From Nocardia nova NBRC 15556 (GTDB lineage Bacteria; Actinomycetota; Actinomycetes; Mycobacteriales; Mycobacteriaceae): a stretch of DNA of 64,000 nucleotides. The stretch is taken from assembly GCF_001613005.1 (NCBI RefSeq), contig NZ_BDBN01000010.1:33171-97170 (forward strand). The letters are read 5' to 3'. Both the position numbers and the translations under genes were made by a program. This document shows positions 41,156-49,083 of the stretch, in pieces. The notes beneath the pieces were generated by a model, which saw nothing but the letters and a program-made list of their open reading frames with translations, was not told the origin of the DNA and made no database searches. Every line of letters begins with the position of its first letter. Positions within the stretch are counted from its first letter, which is position 1.

Positions 41156-41664
41156 AACGCCCCCGGCCCGGTGGCGGTGACGAAAGGCGTGGTGGCGGCG
41201 GCCTGCACCAAGTCCCGCGCCGCGACGATCACGCGGTCGCGCGCCTCGCGAGTGAGCCCGTCGAGCAAGGACCCGAAGGCGACTTTCCGCCGCTGCAGCA
41301 CCTGGTCGACCACCGCCTGCCCGGCGGTGGTGACCTCGATGGTGACCACGCTGCGGTTGTGCGCATCGGTTCCCCGCGCCACGTATCCGCGGCCCTCGAG
41401 TTTGTCGGCCAGTCGCGTCACCGAGGAGGCGTTGACGCCGAGGGCGGCGGCCAGCCGCGACGACGACACCCGGCCGAGGGCCTGCAGGATCAGCAGGAAG
41501 CGCATCTGCGGAAAGGTGACGCCGGGAGGTGCGGCGTGGGCGCTGTCCCAGGCGATGGAAACCAGCATCCGGGTCAGCGCTTCCAGTGCCGCGATCTCGG
41601 CGGTGGTGCTCTGTGCGGGCGCGGCGTCGGCGGCCGACGCGGCGGTCTCCTCATGGCCTTGCAT
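41152..41664 (-). CDS. MarR family regulator
   Basis: 170-aa winged-helix repressor: ALTRMLVSIAWDSAHAAPPGVTFPQMRFLLILQALGRVSSSRLAAALGVNASSVTRLADKLEGRGYVARG, followed by the wing and a C-terminal dimerisation helix. The gene precedes and overlaps the ClC gene by four bases, so it likely controls that operon and itself through the TTGCA/TGCAA element just upstream. ATG 41664. Confidence 0.85.
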   Translation of the reverse strand: MQGHEETAASAADAAPAQSTTAEIAALEALTRMLVSIAWDSAHAAPPGVTFPQMRFLLILQALGRVSSSRLAAALGVNASSVTRLADKLEGRGYVARGTDAHNRSVVTIEVTTAGQAVVDQVLQRRKVAFGSLLDGLTREARDRVIVAARDLVQAAATTPFVTATGPGAL

Positions 41665-41674
41665 TAGACAAGAG

Positions 41675-41687
41675 TTGCAATATGCAA
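41675..41687. promoter_or_regulatory. MarR-type operator (TTGCA-ATA-TGCAA)
   Basis: Perfect inverted repeat 11 bp upstream of the marR start, with a further TTGCAT nearby (41659-41664). MarR family proteins typically bind TTGC/GCAA palindromes. Overlap with the promoter implies autorepression. Confidence 0.65.
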
Positions 41688-41884
41688 AGGGTGGGGTCAA
41701 GTCGAGCGACCTCTGTTGTGGTCGCGATCACAACGGCGGCTGCGCGGAGTGACGTGCTCCTGCCGGTATCGGTCGGCAGAGAATGACGAAGCCCTCGCGA
41801 TGCGGCTGCTGCAGGATGCGATCTGTCTTCGGATCGAATTCCCGTGCGCCGCAGGAGGAAATGTGGACCTGTCGAAAGCCGGGC

Positions 41885-42088
41885 TCAGGCGTCGAGCGTG
41901 CCGTTGCGGAGGTCGGTGGTGAAGGCGTCCCATTCGGCAGGGGTGAAGACGAGGGCGGGGCCGGTGGGGTTCTTGGAGTCGCGGACGCCTACATGACCGT
42001 TGTCGAGGAACGCGGTCTCCACGCACTCTTTGCCGCCCCCGCTGCGGCTGGATTTGAACCACTTGGCGCCGGCTAGGTCCAGGTTCAC
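41885..42088 (-). CDS. DUF397 domain protein
   Basis: 67-aa protein with the DUF397 pattern: AKWFKSSRSGGGKECVETAFLDNGHVGVRDSKNPTGPALVFTPAEWDAFTTDLRNG. These small proteins accompany XRE/DUF5753 regulators in actinobacteria (whiJ/bldB-type systems) and act as their partners; action by binding or inhibiting the HTH protein is inferred. GTG 42088 overlaps the upstream stop as GTGA, so it is coupled to the HTH gene. Confidence 0.85.
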   Translation of the reverse strand: MNLDLAGAKWFKSSRSGGGKECVETAFLDNGHVGVRDSKNPTGPALVFTPAEWDAFTTDLRNGTLDA

Positions 42089-42975
42089 CGTTCGTGCTCC
42101 CTTGCTATCTGCCGCAGTCGGCGCTTGCTCTCTGCAACGTCGTGCGCCGCATCCCGAATGACGCTGTACGCCTGACGATACCTGGCGACGTCCTTTGCGC
42201 GCTCGAGATATAGATCGCCCGCAAAGGATTCGATGTACACGACTGTCGGAGACAGTTCGCGTCCCTTCGAGTCGGTGCCGAAGTCGAGGATGGCAAACGG
42301 ACCTGTCGGGAGACCTGCGGGAAATCCGGTCTCGTAGGGCAGCACTCTCACCGTGACGTTAGCCGGAAGATTTGCCAGATGATGGCATTGTGCCGCCATG
42401 ATCTTTCCGCTGCCCACAACGGTGTGCAGTACCGATTCATGGATGACGAAATCGACCATGACCGGTTTGACCTTCCGGGTCAGCAACATCTGGCGCTTGA
42501 CGCGTAGCTGGATTCGCCGTTCCAGCTCCTGCTCGTTGATGTCGGAGTAGTAGCCCAGTTCAATTGCCCGAGCGTAGGCCGGTATTTGTAGGAGTCCAGC
42601 GACGATATGGGGTTGGAAGATCGACAGTTTCTCCGACGACGACTCCAATCCGACGTACAAATCGAAGTTTCCGGTGATCACATCATCGAATGCCTGCCAC
42701 CAACTTTTCTCGGTGCTCTGCTTCGCCAGGCCGATGAGCCCCGCACACACCTCGGGATCGTCGATGTCGTAGATGCGGCACAGCGCCTCCACATCGAGCA
42801 CGCGGATGGCCGGGGACTTTCCGGCCTCGAGCCGAGACAGTTTGCTCGCCGACCATTGCATCAGCGGCGCAACATCTTCCAGCCGCAAGCCGACGCCGAG
42901 TCGGGCCTCCTTGAGATACCTCCCCAATTGCCGCCGGGGCAGAGTGGTCGAGCTGTCCTCACCGATGTTCGTCAC
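42085..42975 (-). CDS. XRE-type HTH regulator with DUF5753 domain
   Basis: 296-aa protein. HTH at residues 15-75 (RRQLGRYLKEARLGVGLRLEDVAPLMQWSASKLSRLEAGKS), then the DUF5753 ligand-like domain (SIFQPHIVAGLLQIPAYARAIELGYY, then VLHTVVGSGKIMAAQCHHLANLPANVTVRVLPYETG). GTG 42975 gives the usual VTNIGEDSSTTLPRR start; GTG 43014 is an alternative. Base composition is visibly less GC-rich than the neighbours. Coupled to the DUF397 gene; together they form one of the many actinobacterial developmental regulator pairs. Confidence 0.87.
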   Translation of the reverse strand: MTNIGEDSSTTLPRRQLGRYLKEARLGVGLRLEDVAPLMQWSASKLSRLEAGKSPAIRVLDVEALCRIYDIDDPEVCAGLIGLAKQSTEKSWWQAFDDVITGNFDLYVGLESSSEKLSIFQPHIVAGLLQIPAYARAIELGYYSDINEQELERRIQLRVKRQMLLTRKVKPVMVDFVIHESVLHTVVGSGKIMAAQCHHLANLPANVTVRVLPYETGFPAGLPTGPFAILDFGTDSKGRELSPTVVYIESFAGDLYLERAKDVARYRQAYSVIRDAAHDVAESKRRLRQIAREHER

Positions 42976-43327
42976 GGATTCCTCGTTTGCATCGTGAGCG
43001 GTCGCCGTTTGCACGAGGAAAGAAATCGGCTACCCCCGTGCGAACCGCTCTGGGCCGTCGCAGAACCTTCGTTGCATATGCATGGCGCTATTGTCCCGCC
43101 GGCTCATTCGGTGGTCTTCTTGAGCCACCCCGATGGCCGGGAAACTCGAATCGGCAAGTCGCACAACCGTTGCCCCCGGATGCGACTACATCCGTGATGA
43201 TACCGACGAGACATTACCGCGTAGCACCGACGCCGCAAGGTAATGGCCGAAAAATGGCCCCGGCCATCGGGAGTACCACCAGCCGTATGTCCGCTGGTGC
43301 CCCGACGATGTCCGGAGGTGTTCTCCC
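42976..43327. other. Region upstream of the XRE gene
   Basis: Contains the minus-strand promoter of the XRE/DUF397 operon and the upstream part of the next small gene. An inverted repeat cattacc (43212-43218) / ggtaatg (43239-43245) is present. No further gene seen. Confidence 0.5.
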
Positions 43328-43513
43328 GTGCACGGTTTGCGGCCGATCATCCACAGCGCCCTGCCGACCATGACCACCACGCTCGCTCACCGCATCATGC
43401 AGGACCATCTCGACTGCCCGATCACGGTGTGCGCCAGAAAGTTACAGGCCAAACTCTGGCTCGTCGCGACGGGCGCCATGCACCCCGCCGACCGCCCGCA
43501 CTTCGGGATCTGA
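43328..43513 (+). CDS. Small hypothetical protein
   Basis: 61-aa protein, part MTTTLAHRIMQDHLDCPITVCARKLQAKLWLVATGAMHPADRPHFGI. Similar small proteins with the C-P...VCARK pattern and LWLV.TG.M.PAD ending are frequent beside XRE/DUF397 genes in Nocardia; function unknown. GTG 43328 has GGAGG nine bases upstream, ATG 43370 has none. The next gene starts two bases after the stop. Confidence 0.55.
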   Translation: MHGLRPIIHSALPTMTTTLAHRIMQDHLDCPITVCARKLQAKLWLVATGAMHPADRPHFGI

Positions 43514-43515
43514 GC

Positions 43516-43797
43516 ATGACCAATCCCGTCTTCCACGGCCCGCTCGCCAACCCGATCTCCCCCGAGCGGATGCACCGTGAGATCCACGCCGAACGCCACG
43601 CCGACTGCACCCCGCACACCTGCGAGATGCTCAGCAGCTGCCGCAACATCCTCACAACCCTCGGCCACGACCCCGACGCCGCGACCACTGCCGAATGCGC
43701 CGCTTGCAGCACCGGCCGGACAATGAAAACGTCCCGCTCGCAGGATGTTTCGACGCCACCATCCACACTCCTCACCGAGTGCCGCGAGCGGGCCTGA
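43516..43797 (+). CDS. Small hypothetical protein with Cys pairs
   Basis: 93-aa protein: MTNPVFHGPLANPISPERMHREIHAERHADCTPHTCEMLSSCRNIL..., with four to five cysteines (HADCTPHTC, SSC, CAAC) that could bind zinc. It follows the 61-aa protein gene by two bases, so the two form a unit. Such pairs recur near HTH-DUF5753 genes. A strong hairpin terminator follows. Confidence 0.55.
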   Translation: MTNPVFHGPLANPISPERMHREIHAERHADCTPHTCEMLSSCRNILTTLGHDPDAATTAECAACSTGRTMKTSRSQDVSTPPSTLLTECRERA

Positions 43798-43800
43798 GGT

Positions 43801-43831
43801 GCCTGCGGGGTCCCCTCCCGACCCCGCAGGC
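43801..43831 (+). terminator. Terminator after the small-gene pair
   Basis: Perfect 11-bp inverted repeat gcctgcggggt (43801-43811) / accccgcaggc (43821-43831), 9-nt loop, three bases after the stop at 43797. Confidence 0.8.
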
Positions 43832-43833
43832 CA

Positions 43834-43929
43834 CCGCAACTCCTCACTACCGCAACTCCCCACTACCGCAACGCGCCGCCATCGCAACGCGCCACCACGG
43901 CACCACGCCGCCATCGCAGCGTCCCGCTC
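43834..43929. repeat. Degenerate 16-bp tandem repeat, six units
   Basis: Units start at 43834, 43850, 43866, 43882, 43898 and 43914. Unit 1 is ccgcaactcctcacta; unit 2 differs at one base; units 3-6 follow the pattern nNGCAncNcnCCnCcA with growing divergence. Unit size is exactly 16 bp throughout. Not in a coding gene and not a CRISPR (no spacers). Confidence 0.75.
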
Positions 43930-43971
43930 CGCAACGCCGCGCGCGCCATCCCGCCCGACAAGGAACGACGT

Positions 43972-44196
43972 ATGACACCTTCTCTGCCACAACGCATTCC
44001 ACGAACATCATCGGCACCTGCGATCCACGGCGACCCCCACTGGTACGCGGCAATCGCACAAGCCCTACGCGCCACCCCCGCCGCCCGTTTCCCCTGCCTG
44101 AACGACCTGATACCCCGCCGCCCGCCAACATCTCACGAAACCTGCGTCTATCTCGGCCTGTCGACCCGCACCGTCTGGGAAAGGCCGCCGCGGTGA
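43972..44196 (+). CDS. Small hypothetical protein
   Basis: 74-aa protein starting MTPSLPQRIPRTSSAPAIHG. ATG 43972 is preceded by AAGGA at eight bases. No recognised family; sequence such as HWYAAIAQALRATPAARFPCLNDLIP and ETCVYLGLSTRTVWE looks protein-like. Accessory location beside the small-gene pair and tandem repeat. Confidence 0.4.
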   Translation: MTPSLPQRIPRTSSAPAIHGDPHWYAAIAQALRATPAARFPCLNDLIPRRPPTSHETCVYLGLSTRTVWERPPR

Positions 44197-44563
44197 CTCG
44201 CAGTGAGGAGCGATCGCCGGCGACTGTCCGGTGATGCTCAGGTGCCGCGCCGATTGCGAGAGACCGCCCTGTGGGCGGGGTGGCGATCGTCATCGCCCGC
44301 CCGTGAACTTATCGTGCAAACCCCGCCGAGAATGCGAGAAAACCGCGAATATCGTCGAAGTTTGCACGATTACTTCGGGGCACCCGCCGACACGCGGCAT
44401 GTTCGGCTGTCGGCGCGACAACTCGCGCTCCTTGCGTAGTTGCTTCTGTTCCCCGCAACATATCTCGGTGTCGGCGTCGATCCTCCGAAGCCGGAGTGAG
44501 CAGGTCGGAAACTGCTCGGGAGGGGCGGGTGTCATGAGTGTCGATACCGGCGTGGGGGCATAG
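44197..44563. other. Intergenic region with a perfect inverted repeat
   Basis: 367 bp without a convincing gene. Contains the inverted repeat at 44311-44370. The promoter of the Uma2 gene must be in its 3' part. Confidence 0.5.
44311..44370. repeat. 11-bp perfect inverted repeat, 38-bp spacer
   Basis: atcgtgcaaac at 44311-44321 and gtttgcacgat at 44360-44370 in a noncoding stretch. Could be paired operator half-sites or ends of a small element; no flanking target duplication or transposase seen. Confidence 0.5.
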
Positions 44564-45160
44564 ATGCACCAGCAAGTCACGGCAGCGGAATACGATTCCT
44601 GGCCCGAAGAGCGCTGTGCACGAATGGAAATCGTGGCGGGCATCGCCGTTGTGAGCCCCAGCGCGCCCAAGCGGCACAACCGGTTGGCGCGGGTCCTGGC
44701 GAACGCGCTGGATGCCGCGTCGGGACCGGAATGGAACGCCGATACCGACTTCGACGCCCGTCTGCAGGATGTCCCGCTCACCAACCGCAGCCCGGATGTG
44801 TACCGAGCGGACACGATCGACGTCACCCCCACCCGCCCGGAACACGTGCTGCTGGTCGCGGAGGTCGTCTCGCCCGGATCCGAGACAACCGATCGGATCG
44901 TGAAGGTCGACCAATACGCCAAGGCGGGTATCGCCTTCTATTGGCGAGTCGAACAGGCCGCGACCGGCGTCCCGCTGATCTACACCTACATCCTCGACCC
45001 GGCAACGAGGGCATATCGGACCGGCGAGATGGTACACGGGCGTCATCAAGGCGGCGGTACCGTTCACTGTCGACATCGATCTCGGCGAAATCTGACGCCC
45101 CGCCTAGACGACGGCCCCGTCGCGATTTCGGATCGCGACGGGGCCGGGCGAACGAGGTGA
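44564..45160 (+). CDS. Uma2 family endonuclease, frameshifted at the 3' end
   Basis: 198-aa reading frame; residues 1-155 are a clear Uma2 (DUF820) PD-(D/E)XK nuclease-like domain: EIVAGIAVVSPSAPKRHNRLARVLANAL, SPDVYRADTIDV with the catalytic Asp, LLVAEVVSPGSETTDRIVKVDQYAKAGIAFYWRVE with the Glu and Lys. After GEM (about 45031) the frame shifts: an extra g makes VHGRHQGGGT instead of TGVIKAAVPFTVDIDLGEI. Reading with one g fewer gives the normal family end with a TGA at 45093-45095, right before the terminator hairpin. Either a real 3' mutation (domain core intact) or a base error. Confidence 0.7.
   Translation: MHQQVTAAEYDSWPEERCARMEIVAGIAVVSPSAPKRHNRLARVLANALDAASGPEWNADTDFDARLQDVPLTNRSPDVYRADTIDVTPTRPEHVLLVAEVVSPGSETTDRIVKVDQYAKAGIAFYWRVEQAATGVPLIYTYILDPATRAYRTGEMVHGRHQGGGTVHCRHRSRRNLTPRLDDGPVAISDRDGAGRTR
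45112..45146. terminator. Bidirectional terminator between Uma2 and GMC genes
   Basis: Perfect 15-bp inverted repeat (45112-45126 and 45132-45146, loop ttcgg). It lies inside the frameshifted extension of the Uma2 gene, 16 bp after the stop that the normal frame would use, which supports that stop as the ancestral one. It also lies beyond the 3' end of the minus-strand GMC gene at 45162. Confidence 0.85.
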
Positions 45161-45161
45161 A

Positions 45162-46778
45162 TTACGCCGAGGCGGTGATGAATTCGGCCGCCTTCTCACC
45201 GATCATGTAGCACGGTGCGTTGGTGTTGCCGCCGGTGATGCTCGGCATGATCGAGGCGTCGGCGACCCGCAGGCCCTCGATGCCGCGCACCCGCAGTTGC
45301 GGGTCGACCACCGCGCGCTCGTCCACGCCCATCCGGCAGGTGCCGACCGGGTGGTAGACCGAGTGGATCCGCATCGGCAGCTCGCGGCGCAGCGCGGTCT
45401 CGTCGGTGAACGCGGGGCCGGGGGAGAACTCCTCGGTGATGTCGCCGGCGATCGCCTTGTTCGCCGCGGCTTCGCGGATCATGCCGATGGCCTCGACCAG
45501 GAAGTCCATATCGGCCGGGTCCGAGAGGTAGCCCGGGTCGATCAGCGGCGAGGCCAGCGGGTCGGTGGATGCCAGGCGCAGTTCGCCGCGGCTCTTCGGG
45601 TAGATCAGGGTCGGGAAGATGGTCAGCGCCTCCCGCTTGTCCACCATGTGCAGCTTGTCCTCGTCCTGGTTGGGCGTCGGGTAGCTCCACGGCAGGGTGT
45701 GGATCTGCATATCCGGGATGTCCTTGGCGAACGAGGTCCGCACGAAGCCCACGGATTCGAAGACCGTGCGCCCGAACCAGGAGCTGCCGGGGCTGCGCAG
45801 TTCCTTAAGGAAACCGGCCGCGAAATGCGACGGAATGCCGCGGTGCAGCGCCTTCTTCGAGATGAAGGTCATCGGTACGAACAGGTGGTCGTGCAGGTTC
45901 TGGCCGACCGGCAGATCCGCGTTGACCTCGATGCCGAGGTCGCGCAGGTGCCCGGCGGGGCCGACGCCGGACAGCATCAGGATGTGCGCGGAACCCATCA
46001 CGCCACCGGAGACCACGACCTCCTTCTCGGCGCGGATGATCCGGCGGCCCTTCTTCTCGATGACCTCGACGCCGGTCGCGCGGCCCTTCTCGATCACCAC
46101 GCGCGCCACGTGCGCCTTGGTGACGACCTTCAGATTCGGGTTGGGGCGGTTGGTGATGAAGCCGCGAGAGGAGCTGTAGCGCAAGCCGTCTCGCACGCTC
46201 TGCTGGAAGATGCTGATGCCCTCTTGGGACTCGCCGTTGTAGTCCTCGATGACCGGGACGCCGAAGGTTTCGGCCGCGGCCTCCATCCACTCCTGGGCGA
46301 TCGGGGTCAGTTCCTTCTGCCGCGTCACCTCGATGGGACCGCCGGAACCGCGCAGTTCGCTGGCGCCGTCCTCCCAGTTCTCCAGGCGCTTGTAGGCAGG
46401 CAGCACGTCCTCGTAGCTCCAGCCCTCGCAGCCCTCGGCGGCCCAGGAGTCGAAGTTGGCCTTGTTGCCGCGCACGAAGAGCATGCCGTTGACCGAACTC
46501 GAACCGCCCAGCACCTTGCCGCGCGTCATCGGTACCCGGCGCTCGGCGGCGTGCTTCTGCGGAATCGAGTACTGCGACCAGGTGACCTGATGCTTGAGCT
46601 GCGGAACCGTGTGAACCGTCGTGATCATGCCCGGGACCGTGACCAACTTGGTGTTGTCCTTGCGGCCGGCCTCGAGCAGGATGACGCTGGCGCCCTGCTC
46701 GGCGAGCCGACTCGCGACAGTGGCACCGGAGCTGCCCGCGCCGATGACGATGTAATCGGCTGCGCTGGTGTCGGTCAT
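45162..46778 (-). CDS. GMC family oxidoreductase (choline-dehydrogenase type)
   Basis: 538-aa FAD enzyme. FAD motif DYIVIGAGSSGATVASRLAEQG at residues 8-29; GMC signature 1 RGKVLGGSSSVNGMLFVRG near 85, signature 2 GGVMGSAHILMLSGVGP near 255; catalytic His in SVYHPVGTCRMG near 475 and Asn in GGNTNAPCYMIGEKAA. Oxidises an alcohol, substrate unknown; choline is not specifically indicated. Upstream it has one perfect and one further KstR-type box (46856-46869, 46968-46981), which points to a sterol- or lipid-related role. ATG 46778. Confidence 0.85.
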   Translation of the reverse strand: MTDTSAADYIVIGAGSSGATVASRLAEQGASVILLEAGRKDNTKLVTVPGMITTVHTVPQLKHQVTWSQYSIPQKHAAERRVPMTRGKVLGGSSSVNGMLFVRGNKANFDSWAAEGCEGWSYEDVLPAYKRLENWEDGASELRGSGGPIEVTRQKELTPIAQEWMEAAAETFGVPVIEDYNGESQEGISIFQQSVRDGLRYSSSRGFITNRPNPNLKVVTKAHVARVVIEKGRATGVEVIEKKGRRIIRAEKEVVVSGGVMGSAHILMLSGVGPAGHLRDLGIEVNADLPVGQNLHDHLFVPMTFISKKALHRGIPSHFAAGFLKELRSPGSSWFGRTVFESVGFVRTSFAKDIPDMQIHTLPWSYPTPNQDEDKLHMVDKREALTIFPTLIYPKSRGELRLASTDPLASPLIDPGYLSDPADMDFLVEAIGMIREAAANKAIAGDITEEFSPGPAFTDETALRRELPMRIHSVYHPVGTCRMGVDERAVVDPQLRVRGIEGLRVADASIMPSITGGNTNAPCYMIGEKAAEFITASA

Positions 46779-46855
46779 GTTCGGTTACCTCATCTTCGAA
46801 GTGGTAGCGGCTGATCGCGGCTCCGCTCGGCGCGGGAGCGTGCCTCAGCTCACTG

Positions 46856-46869
46856 TAGAACAAGTTCTA
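46856..46869. promoter_or_regulatory. KstR-like operator, perfect palindrome TAGAACAAGTTCTA
   Basis: Fits the mycobacterial KstR consensus TnnAACnnGTTnnA at all specified bases and is a perfect 14-bp palindrome. 78 bp upstream of the GMC oxidoreductase start. Confidence 0.7.
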
Positions 46870-46967
46870 ATAATGGTGAAGACGCACGCTGGGGAAAAAT
46901 GATCTCCGGGACGCGGTCCGGGAGCGACTTCCTGGCTATGACCAGGGATGTTGTTCACGTCACATCA

Positions 46968-46981
46968 TAGAACAGGTTGCA
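46968..46981. promoter_or_regulatory. Second KstR-like box TAGAACAGGTTGCA
   Basis: Matches TnnAACnnGTTnnA at all specified bases. It lies 190 bp upstream of the GMC start and 124 bp upstream of the glutathione peroxidase start, so either gene could respond. Confidence 0.55.
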
Positions 46982-47104
46982 GTTCTTCCTCGGCGCGGAA
47001 AGGTGGTGACGAGGGTTCGCCAACTCCCCTCGGCCCGTCGGCGGACGGGCCCGGCGGCGGAAGTCGCCCTCGCGGCGGCCGAGATTCCACCTATCATTTC
47101 GACT

Positions 47105-47596
47105 GTGACCGATATTCGTGAAATTCCCGTACAGACGCTCGCCGGTGAACCCGCGACCCTCGCCGAACTCGCCGGTGACAAGGCGCTACTCGTGGTCAAC
47201 GTCGCCTCGAAATGTGGTCTGACACCGCAGTACACCGGACTGGTGGCGCTGCAGCAGGCCTACGGCTCACGCGGATTCAGCGTCGTCGGCGTGCCGTGCA
47301 ACCAGTTCATGGGACAGGAGCCGGGCACCGCCGAGGAGATCCAGCAGTTCTGCTCGACCACCTACGGGGTGGATTTCCCGCTGCTGGCCAAGGTCGACGT
47401 CAACGGTGACGACCGGCATCCGCTGTATCGCGAACTCGTGCAGACCGCCGATGCCGAAGGCGATGCCGGCGATATTCAATGGAATTTCGAAAAGTTCCTG
47501 ATCGATCGTGACGGTAAGGTCGTCGGTCGTTTCCGTCCGCGCACCGAACCGCAGGATCCGAGTGTGGTCGCGGCGATCGAATCGGTATTGCCGTAA
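47105..47596 (+). CDS. gpx: Glutathione/thioredoxin peroxidase family protein
   Basis: 163-aa thiol peroxidase of the GPx family. Peroxidatic Cys in NVASKCGLTPQYTGL near residue 36, Gln motif VPCNQFMGQEPG near 70, and Trp in WNFEKFLIDRDGKVVGRF near 125. Actinobacteria lack glutathione, so the reductant is probably thioredoxin; mycothiol is an alternative. GTG 47105 chosen because upstream codons cover the KstR-box region and have no family match. Confidence 0.87.
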   Translation: MTDIREIPVQTLAGEPATLAELAGDKALLVVNVASKCGLTPQYTGLVALQQAYGSRGFSVVGVPCNQFMGQEPGTAEEIQQFCSTTYGVDFPLLAKVDVNGDDRHPLYRELVQTADAEGDAGDIQWNFEKFLIDRDGKVVGRFRPRTEPQDPSVVAAIESVLP

Positions 47597-47624
47597 TTTC
47601 CGGACGCCGCCGGAAATCGCGTAT

Positions 47625-48224
47625 TCAGTCCCGCAGCACTTGCAGGGCCGATTTTTCCAGCCGGTCCGCGATTTCGGCATACGAGGCGTAACCCACGCCG
47701 GCGCGAACCAGGGCGCCGGCATAAAGCAATTCCAGCGTCTCCACCACATCGGGATCGGCGTCCGGGCCCAGCGCGTCCAGCAGGCGCCGCCGGATCTCGG
47801 TCCCGATGCGCAGGCGCAGATGCGCGACGTCGGGATCGGTACCCAGCAGCGCGCTGGTCACCGCGCCCGCCAGCGCGGGTTCGTCGGCGACCAGCATTGC
47901 GATCTGGCGCAAAACGGCGACCACCCGGGTGGTCCGGTCGGCGCCCGCCTCCGGCTCGGGGGGCGCATCGGCGGCCAGTCGCCGCCAGAAGACCTCGGCG
48001 ACCAGGTGTTCCTTGGAAGAGAAATAGGTGTAGGCGGTGGCCGTACCCACTCCGGCGGCCGCGGCCACCATGCGCACGGTGAGACCGGCGAAGCCCTCGC
48101 GCGACAGAACTTCCAGCGCGGCCTTGGTCAGCCGGTCGACGGTATCGGCCTGCTTCTCGGTGAGGCGGCGGCGAGTTGCCTCCATATTCACCGGTGTAGG
48201 CTCGGTGGAAATGGGATCGGACAC
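47625..48224 (-). CDS. TetR family regulator
   Basis: 199-aa repressor. N terminus VSDPISTEPTPVNMEATRRRLTEKQADTVDRLTKAALEVLSREGFAGLTVRMVAAAAGVGTATAYTYFSSKEHLVAEVFW, HTH at about 30-75. GTG 48224 gives a start common in mycobacterial homologues; ATG 48185 is the alternative. The core GGACACGTGT of a 15-bp near-palindrome overlaps its start codon, and similar sites occur in the promoter region of two operons at 55.9-56.3 kb, which suggests they share this regulator. Confidence 0.85.
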   Translation of the reverse strand: MSDPISTEPTPVNMEATRRRLTEKQADTVDRLTKAALEVLSREGFAGLTVRMVAAAAGVGTATAYTYFSSKEHLVAEVFWRRLAADAPPEPEAGADRTTRVVAVLRQIAMLVADEPALAGAVTSALLGTDPDVAHLRLRIGTEIRRRLLDALGPDADPDVVETLELLYAGALVRAGVGYASYAEIADRLEKSALQVLRD

Positions 48225-48232
48225 GTGTCTGG
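48218..48232. promoter_or_regulatory. Candidate TetR operator over its own start (cggacacgtgtctgg)
   Basis: Near-palindrome centred on ACACGTGT. Its reverse complement ccagacacgtgtccg matches 13 of 15 bases with 56113-56127; the forward form matches 12 of 15 with 55919-55933. Confidence 0.5.
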
Positions 48233-48339
48233 ATGCTACTGTAGTGAAGCTTCGAAAGCAACTCGCATACCCGTTGCCGAAGCGGATACAGTCGCAAATC
48301 GCAAAATATCGCATCCGCTCGCAAAGTATCGAGAGATGA

Positions 48340-49047
<708 letters not shown>

Positions 49048-49083
49048 AACGGCCGAAGCGGAAGCGGTGAAGTCGCGGCCGGC

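Larger units (their letters stand above)
46779..47104. other. Intergenic region with two KstR-like boxes
   Basis: 326 bp divergent region between the GMC gene and the glutathione peroxidase gene; holds both promoters and the boxes at 46856-46869 and 46968-46981. No extra gene seen. Confidence 0.6.

Noticed and set aside
43834..43929. Repeat array considered as CRISPR
   Set aside because: Units are directly adjacent with no spacers, only 16 bp long, and no cas genes are nearby.
41885..45160. Defence island or prophage remnant
   Set aside because: No integrase, restriction enzyme, toxin core or phage structural gene is present; only small regulators and a Uma2 protein.
45297..46814. 505-codon plus-strand open frame opposite the GMC oxidoreductase gene
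   Set aside because: Antisense of a clear GMC enzyme with full signatures; composition of the translation is typical of a GC-skewed shadow frame.
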